From: DATIXD01 sp035518875
GTDB lineage: Bacteria > Pseudomonadota > Gammaproteobacteria > Methylococcales > Methylococcaceae
Length of the DNA: 29,409 bases
Assembly (NCBI GenBank): GCA_035518875.1
Contig: DATIXD010000389.1
Coordinates: 1-29,409 of the forward strand
Direction of reading: 5' to 3'
Shown: one piece after another, positions 25,008-29,409 of the stretch
How positions within the stretch are numbered: position 1 is the stretch's first letter
Layout of the letters: each line of letters opens with the position of its first letter
Position numbers and translations under genes: made by a program
The notes under the pieces: generated by a model
What the model saw: the letters and a program-made list of their open reading frames with translations, nothing else
Told to the model about the DNA's origin: nothing
Databases searched by the model: none

Positions 25008-26870
25008 ATGTCGATGCGCTCCACCATGACAAACGGCCACCCCACCGCTCAGGGAAAGCACGTCCGCAGCGCAATCGTGTACAATTCGCGCTTTGCCGCA
25101 ACCGGGTCGTTTGTGAACAGCGCCGCCCCCCTACTGTCCTGCATTCGCCTGATCCAACAGCGTCATGAAAGTGTCGCGCGCAACGTACGCGATCAGGCCC
25201 GCGCGCTTGAACTCGGCAGCAACCTGATCTCGCTGCGGTTGGCCGAAGCCTTTTTGGAAAAAGGTGAACTCCTCGAGCGGCTGCCGGACCACCCCCTGCA
25301 AATCGCCGTCATCGGGCCGACCCAGGCCGGGAAGAGTTCGGTGGTCAATCTACTGCTTGGGGAAAAACTTGCTTTCGTCAGCCCGCTCGCCGGTTTCACC
25401 GTACATCCCCAAGGGTTTCCGCTGAATGTGGCGGAGGAACAATTGAAATGGCTGGACGGCTATTTCAGAAATTACCGCCGCTGCCGACCGGATGAACTGC
25501 CGGCGGATCGCTACGATTGTTATGCCCTCGGCGACCGCGTGACGCGACCCGGACATCCCTTGCCGCCTTGTATCATCTGGGATACCCCCGACTTCGACTC
25601 CGTCGCCGCCGAGGATTACCGCACCAGCGTGCTGAGAACGGCCGCTCTGGCCGATATCGTCCTATTGGTGGTGAGCAAGGACAAATACGCCGACCAATCG
25701 GTATGGGAGACGATGCGCCTGCTCGAGCCATTGGGGCAACCCGTGGGCGTCTGCCTGAACAAGATCGCCGCGAGTTCTCGCGACACGCTGGTCCGCTCGC
25801 TGGAACAGAAATGGCGTGGTATTCGGCGCGATGCCCCGGCTTCTATCGTCACCCTACCCTATCTCGAGGACTGGGAAACCGAGGCCCCGGTTCTGCTACA
25901 GGATGAGAGAGGGCGACTGCTCACCCTGCTCGGCGTGGAATCCGCGGCGCGTGGCCGCCCAGGTCACTCCGAACGCGCCAAGCGGCTAATCGCAACGCAT
26001 TGGCCGGCCTGGCTGGCCCCGATCAGGACGGAGCAGAACGCCTGGATAACATGGAACGGCATGATCGAAGACGCAATTCGCGAAGCATTGAGCGTCTATC
26101 GGCGCGATTTCCTGGATCATCCGCAACATTACGAGACCTTCCAGCGCGCGCTGGCCGAACTGTTGACCCTGCTGGAAGTTCCCGGCCTGGCCGGCGCATT
26201 GCTGACGGCGCGAAAAGTAGTCACCTGGCCGATACGACAGCTCGCCAAACTCGGACAGAATCTCCGCTGGAAACGCCAGGACGAGGCTAGCCAGGAAACC
26301 GCCGTTCTGACGCGCGTTGTCGAGCACCTGTTCATCCGGATCAGCGAAACCGTGCTGGAAAAAAGCCAGGAAGATCCTGCGCTGCAGGGCTGGTGGAGGG
26401 AAATGGGGCAGTTGCTGCACGGCGAGCGCCTATCGAAGAGCGAGCGCTGCACAGCCGCAATCACCCGCTATCATCAGTCGTTCCAGCCGGAAATCGACCG
26501 CACTGCCCGCCAGCTCTACGACCAACTCCGTCAACATCCCGCCGTGCTCAATAGCTTGCGCGCCACCCGCATCACCACCGATGCGGCGGCGCTGGCCATG
26601 GCACTGCATACTGGTGGCATCGGCATTCACGACTTTCTGCTGGCCCCGGCGATCCTCTCCCTGACGACGATGCTCGCCGAAGGTGCGCTGGGCCGTTATC
26701 TGCACAAATCCGAAGCGGAGTTAAAGCAGCGACAATATCACGAGGTCGAAAAGTTGTTCGACCGGCTGATCCGCGTCGAACTGAACCGGCTGCCGGAAAG
26801 GCTCGATCCTTCCGACAAATTCAATATCCCGGCCCAGACCTTGGCGACCGCGGAAGCGATGCTGCATTAA
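25008..26870 (+). CDS. Large dynamin-like/P-loop GTPase, first of a tandem pair
   Basis: A 620-residue protein with a GTPase domain after an N-terminal helical region. The G1 P-loop GPTQAGKS is at 103-110, the likely G2 threonine is T131, G3 is WDTPD (192-195) and G4 is LNKI (251-254), which lacks the usual Asp. The rest is long and helical, with predicted bundles and a hydrophobic stretch at about 545-565 (FLLAPAILSLTTMLAEGAL). This is the overall plan of bacterial dynamin-like proteins, which bind and reshape membranes. The exact family is unknown to me. The start is uncertain: ATG at 25008, 25014 or 25026, or GTG at 25113, which follows an extended -10-like TGTACAAT at 25078-25085. The second GTPase begins 4 bases after the stop, so they form an operon and probably a heteromeric system. 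Confidence 0.75.
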   Translation: MSMRSTMTNGHPTAQGKHVRSAIVYNSRFAATGSFVNSAAPLLSCIRLIQQRHESVARNVRDQARALELGSNLISLRLAEAFLEKGELLERLPDHPLQIAVIGPTQAGKSSVVNLLLGEKLAFVSPLAGFTVHPQGFPLNVAEEQLKWLDGYFRNYRRCRPDELPADRYDCYALGDRVTRPGHPLPPCIIWDTPDFDSVAAEDYRTSVLRTAALADIVLLVVSKDKYADQSVWETMRLLEPLGQPVGVCLNKIAASSRDTLVRSLEQKWRGIRRDAPASIVTLPYLEDWETEAPVLLQDERGRLLTLLGVESAARGRPGHSERAKRLIATHWPAWLAPIRTEQNAWITWNGMIEDAIREALSVYRRDFLDHPQHYETFQRALAELLTLLEVPGLAGALLTARKVVTWPIRQLAKLGQNLRWKRQDEASQETAVLTRVVEHLFIRISETVLEKSQEDPALQGWWREMGQLLHGERLSKSERCTAAITRYHQSFQPEIDRTARQLYDQLRQHPAVLNSLRATRITTDAAALAMALHTGGIGIHDFLLAPAILSLTTMLAEGALGRYLHKSEAELKQRQYHEVEKLFDRLIRVELNRLPERLDPSDKFNIPAQTLATAEAMLH

Positions 26871-26874
26871 GCCG

Positions 26875-28542
26875 ATGCGCGATGCTTTCGATCAACTGCT
26901 GGCCGCCGCGAAAGCCTGGGCGCGGGACGCCCGAATTGCGGGCTGGCTTAGTCCGGAGGACAGCGTTCCGCTTGATGCCGTGGAAAACCGATCTCCGGCC
27001 ATGCTGTTCGACGGCAGCGTCCATCGTCCGCTGGTCGTCGCCTTCTTCGGCGGCACCGGCGTTGGAAAGAGCACCCTGCTCAACCGCCTGGCCGGACAGG
27101 AAATCGCCCGCACCGGCGTGGAACGCCCCACCTCGCGGGAAGTGTCGGTTTACCTTCACGAATCCCTGCAGATACGGCAACTGCCCAAAGGGTTCCCCGT
27201 CGACCGGGTACGTACGGCCTATCACCGCGACGAACGACGCCGGCAGGTACTGTGGATCGACATGCCGGACATCGACAGTACGGAAGCGAGCAATCGAGAA
27301 TTCGTGATCGAATGGCTGCCACACATCGACGTGCTCATCTACGTGGTCAGCCCGGAACGTTATCGCGACGACAAGGGTTGGCGTCTGTTGCGCGCGCATG
27401 GACACGAACACGCCTGGCTATTCGTGATGAACCAATGGGATCGCGGACAAACGGTGCAGCTGGATGACTTCGCCAAGCTGCTGACCCGGGGCGGTTTCCT
27501 CGACCCGCTGATCCTACGCACCGATTGTCGGGAAAATGCCGAGCTCAGAAAGCCGGACGATTTCGCGAGATTACAGGAAATCATCCAGTCACTAGCCGAA
27601 ATCCACGTGATCGAGCAACTTGAAATCAGGGCGATGGATCAACGCTACGAACAACTCCAAAGCGCCCTGACCGCCTGTCTTTCCAAACTGGGCGTAGAGC
27701 AGGCCCTGAACGAGCTTCAGACATCCTGGGCGGAAATCTGGCGGGAAACCGAGGCGGGCCTATTAAAGGGGCTGGAATGGCCGATCCGGGAGGTCGCCCG
27801 CGCCTTCGTTCGGCATGAATCCAGCCCCTTGCAAAAGTCCATCGATCTCAACAAGTCGGCCGAGGTGAAAACCGCAGCCGGGCAACCGCCACCGGCAACC
27901 ATCCTCTGGGACGATTGGGCGCAAATGCAGTTGCAGGATGCCCTCGATCGGCTGGTCGTCGAGGCCGGCAACGTGGTTCCCGTGGCCCCTTTGAAGGCGG
28001 GCCTGAAAGATGTCCCCCAAATCGCCCGCAAGCAAGTACTTTCCGAATCGCAGCGCGCCTTGCGCCAAGCGCTCGCCAACCCCGGCAATGCCGCTCAGCG
28101 CTTTTTTCTGAAGCTGACAGGGCTGTGCGCTTTTTTATTGCCCTTGGTCGCCATTGGTTTGGTTTCCTGGCAAGCCGTAACCGCCTATTACGCCAGCGCG
28201 TTGACTCACGCGGGCTACCTGGGCGCGGATTTCGCCATCCATAGCGGCTTGGTGATCGTCATCTCCTGGCTTTTCCCCTACTTTCTCTACCGAAAACTCA
28301 AGCCTTCGGCCGAACGGGTCGCCGAAAAGGGACTGCGTAGCGGCGTCGCATCAGGACTTGCGCGCATTCAGACCCAGGTCGATGAGGCGCTTAGGCTATT
28401 CAAAGAGGACTGGCGCAGACGCATCGCCGAGGGCCAGCGCCTGCTTGCAGTCGAGAAACCACCCCGCGAGCCAGCTCAGGCGTTGCCCCAGCAGGAATTG
28501 CTCAAGCGCATGTTGACAAAGCAAGAAAGGACGACCTGCTGA
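26875..28542 (+). CDS. Large membrane-anchored dynamin-like GTPase, second of the pair
   Basis: A 555-residue protein. Its GTPase domain has G1 GGTGVGKST (59-67), G3 DMPD (129-132) and G4 NQWD (186-189, with the Asp present). A long helical region follows (about 230-405). Two membrane helices (about 416-440 and 457-473) form a hairpin, and the C-terminal 80 residues are charged, probably coiled-coil. The layout GTPase - helical stalk - membrane hairpin - helix is that of dynamin-like or mitofusin-like proteins. It starts 4 bases after the first GTPase, without its own clear ribosome-binding site, so coupling is likely. The partner lacks the G4 Asp while this one keeps it, which suggests that the two subunits differ in nucleotide specificity or activity. 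Function is not known. Confidence 0.75.
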   Translation: MRDAFDQLLAAAKAWARDARIAGWLSPEDSVPLDAVENRSPAMLFDGSVHRPLVVAFFGGTGVGKSTLLNRLAGQEIARTGVERPTSREVSVYLHESLQIRQLPKGFPVDRVRTAYHRDERRRQVLWIDMPDIDSTEASNREFVIEWLPHIDVLIYVVSPERYRDDKGWRLLRAHGHEHAWLFVMNQWDRGQTVQLDDFAKLLTRGGFLDPLILRTDCRENAELRKPDDFARLQEIIQSLAEIHVIEQLEIRAMDQRYEQLQSALTACLSKLGVEQALNELQTSWAEIWRETEAGLLKGLEWPIREVARAFVRHESSPLQKSIDLNKSAEVKTAAGQPPPATILWDDWAQMQLQDALDRLVVEAGNVVPVAPLKAGLKDVPQIARKQVLSESQRALRQALANPGNAAQRFFLKLTGLCAFLLPLVAIGLVSWQAVTAYYASALTHAGYLGADFAIHSGLVIVISWLFPYFLYRKLKPSAERVAEKGLRSGVASGLARIQTQVDEALRLFKEDWRRRIAEGQRLLAVEKPPREPAQALPQQELLKRMLTKQERTTC

Positions 28543-28695
28543 CTTCGACGCCCAATACGCATTGAGACCTAGGAGGCGCCTGGTCGCACCGGAGAATGCA
28601 GACATCGCACCTCTATTTGCCGCGGTGTCGACGCCTTAACCGGCTTCGGCAGGGGCCGGCCAAAGTCAACCGCGCGTTTAGCCTCACAGTTGGCG

Positions 28696-29385
28696 CTATG
28701 GCGCACTGCCCATCTGGTCTTCCAGAATATCCTGTATGGCTTCGCGCGTGGTCTGCGGTGTAATGCGAGAATCAGCGCTCGCCTTGAGTCCGGTCAGAAT
28801 CTTCTTGTAGCGTACAGAACGTTCCTCACTTCTAACGAGAAAGCCTTGCAGCGTCCACAGGGCTTTCAGGCCCACATCATCGTTCTGGTCCTCGAGGGCT
28901 CCTAACAGGGCAGTAAGAGTGGCATCGGAAGGATTCTTCACGTAACCCAGGCTCTGGGCGGCGGCGCTGCGGACATCGGCTTCCGAATCGCTGCTGAGCA
29001 CCTGTGCCAACGCCGCCTCCGCTTCCCTGGTAGGATAAGCACCCAACTGCTCGGCACCCTCGATCCGCTGTGTGGCGTCGCTCGCGTTGAGTTGCCATAG
29101 CGCGGCGCCCACCTGTTCCTTTTCGACCTGCTTATCGTCTTCGATCTGTTCGGGCGTAAGCGGCGGTGGATTTTGCAAGGCTTGAATTCGTTCCTGCAGA
29201 TTCACGGGAGGCACGGCAGTCTTCCGGGCGGATACAGGGTCGTCAGGGGTTAGGATTGGTTCGGCAGCAGAGGGTGGGGCCGGAGCGTTCGGTGCAACCG
29301 TGAACGGATTGCCGACGACCAATATGACTACCGTCACGACGGACAGGACGGTCAGGAAAACAAGACTGATCCGTTTTTTCAACAT
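28696..29385 (-). CDS. Membrane-anchored HEAT-repeat protein
   Basis: A 229-residue protein with an N-terminal membrane anchor (about 6-25, LVFLTVLSVVTVVILVVG). A Pro/Ala-rich linker (about 28-60) and an acidic helical segment follow. Several HEAT-type helix pairs lie between about 90 and 180: RIEGAEQLGAYPTREAEAAL, SEADVRSAAAQSLGYVKNP, then DATLTALLGALEDQNDDVGLKALWTL. HEAT repeats form protein-binding solenoids, so it is probably a periplasm-facing scaffold. No enzymatic motif is seen. It is convergent with the GTPase pair, and its start lies close to the window edge. Confidence 0.8.
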   Translation of the reverse strand: MLKKRISLVFLTVLSVVTVVILVVGNPFTVAPNAPAPPSAAEPILTPDDPVSARKTAVPPVNLQERIQALQNPPPLTPEQIEDDKQVEKEQVGAALWQLNASDATQRIEGAEQLGAYPTREAEAALAQVLSSDSEADVRSAAAQSLGYVKNPSDATLTALLGALEDQNDDVGLKALWTLQGFLVRSEERSVRYKKILTGLKASADSRITPQTTREAIQDILEDQMGSAP

Positions 29386-29409
29386 GGCTGAAACAAAATG
29401 GTCCAGCCG

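Overview
The window comes from a GC-rich gammaproteobacterium. The block frr-uppS-cdsA-dxr-rseP, following rpsB-tsf-pyrH and divergent from map-glnD, is the arrangement seen in Pseudomonas-like and other non-enteric Gammaproteobacteria. The Host_attach, DUF6763 and GH57 genes would fit the methanotroph/purple-sulfur side of the class, but I cannot name a genus from sequence alone.

Layout. Positions 1-895 are the 3' end of metE (+). Positions 1222-9449 form a long minus-strand housekeeping run read from right to left: rpsB, tsf, pyrH, frr, uppS, cdsA, dxr, rseP, then dsbC with its own terminator. It covers translation, UMP synthesis, ribosome recycling, undecaprenyl and phospholipid precursors, the MEP pathway, envelope-stress proteolysis and periplasmic disulfide isomerisation. 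The plus strand diverges at about 9.6 kb with map and glnD (TTG start inside the end of map), followed by a small DUF6763 protein. From 13.6 kb the character changes to accessory DNA. There is a heavily frameshifted alanine dehydrogenase pseudogene coupled to an intact Host_attach gene, a gene-poor 0.6 kb, a BT1/MFS permease, a GH57 glycosidase, and a minus-strand operon of a large secreted putative cysteine-peptidase-like protein, a DUF2272 lipoprotein and an APC permease. Next come a decayed 0.5 kb stretch, an orphan TupA-type oxyanion-binding protein behind a truncated outer-membrane-porin fragment, two tandem large dynamin-like GTPases, and a membrane-anchored HEAT-repeat protein.

The most interesting parts are the tandem GTPase pair (25.0-28.5 kb) and the secreted peptidase-like/lipoprotein/permease operon (18.8-22.9 kb). 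Both are tightly packed, conserved in architecture, and have no assigned function that I can read. The tupA locus has a clean 8+8 bp dyad just upstream and lacks its usual ABC partners here. No tRNA, rRNA, CRISPR array or intact insertion sequence was found.
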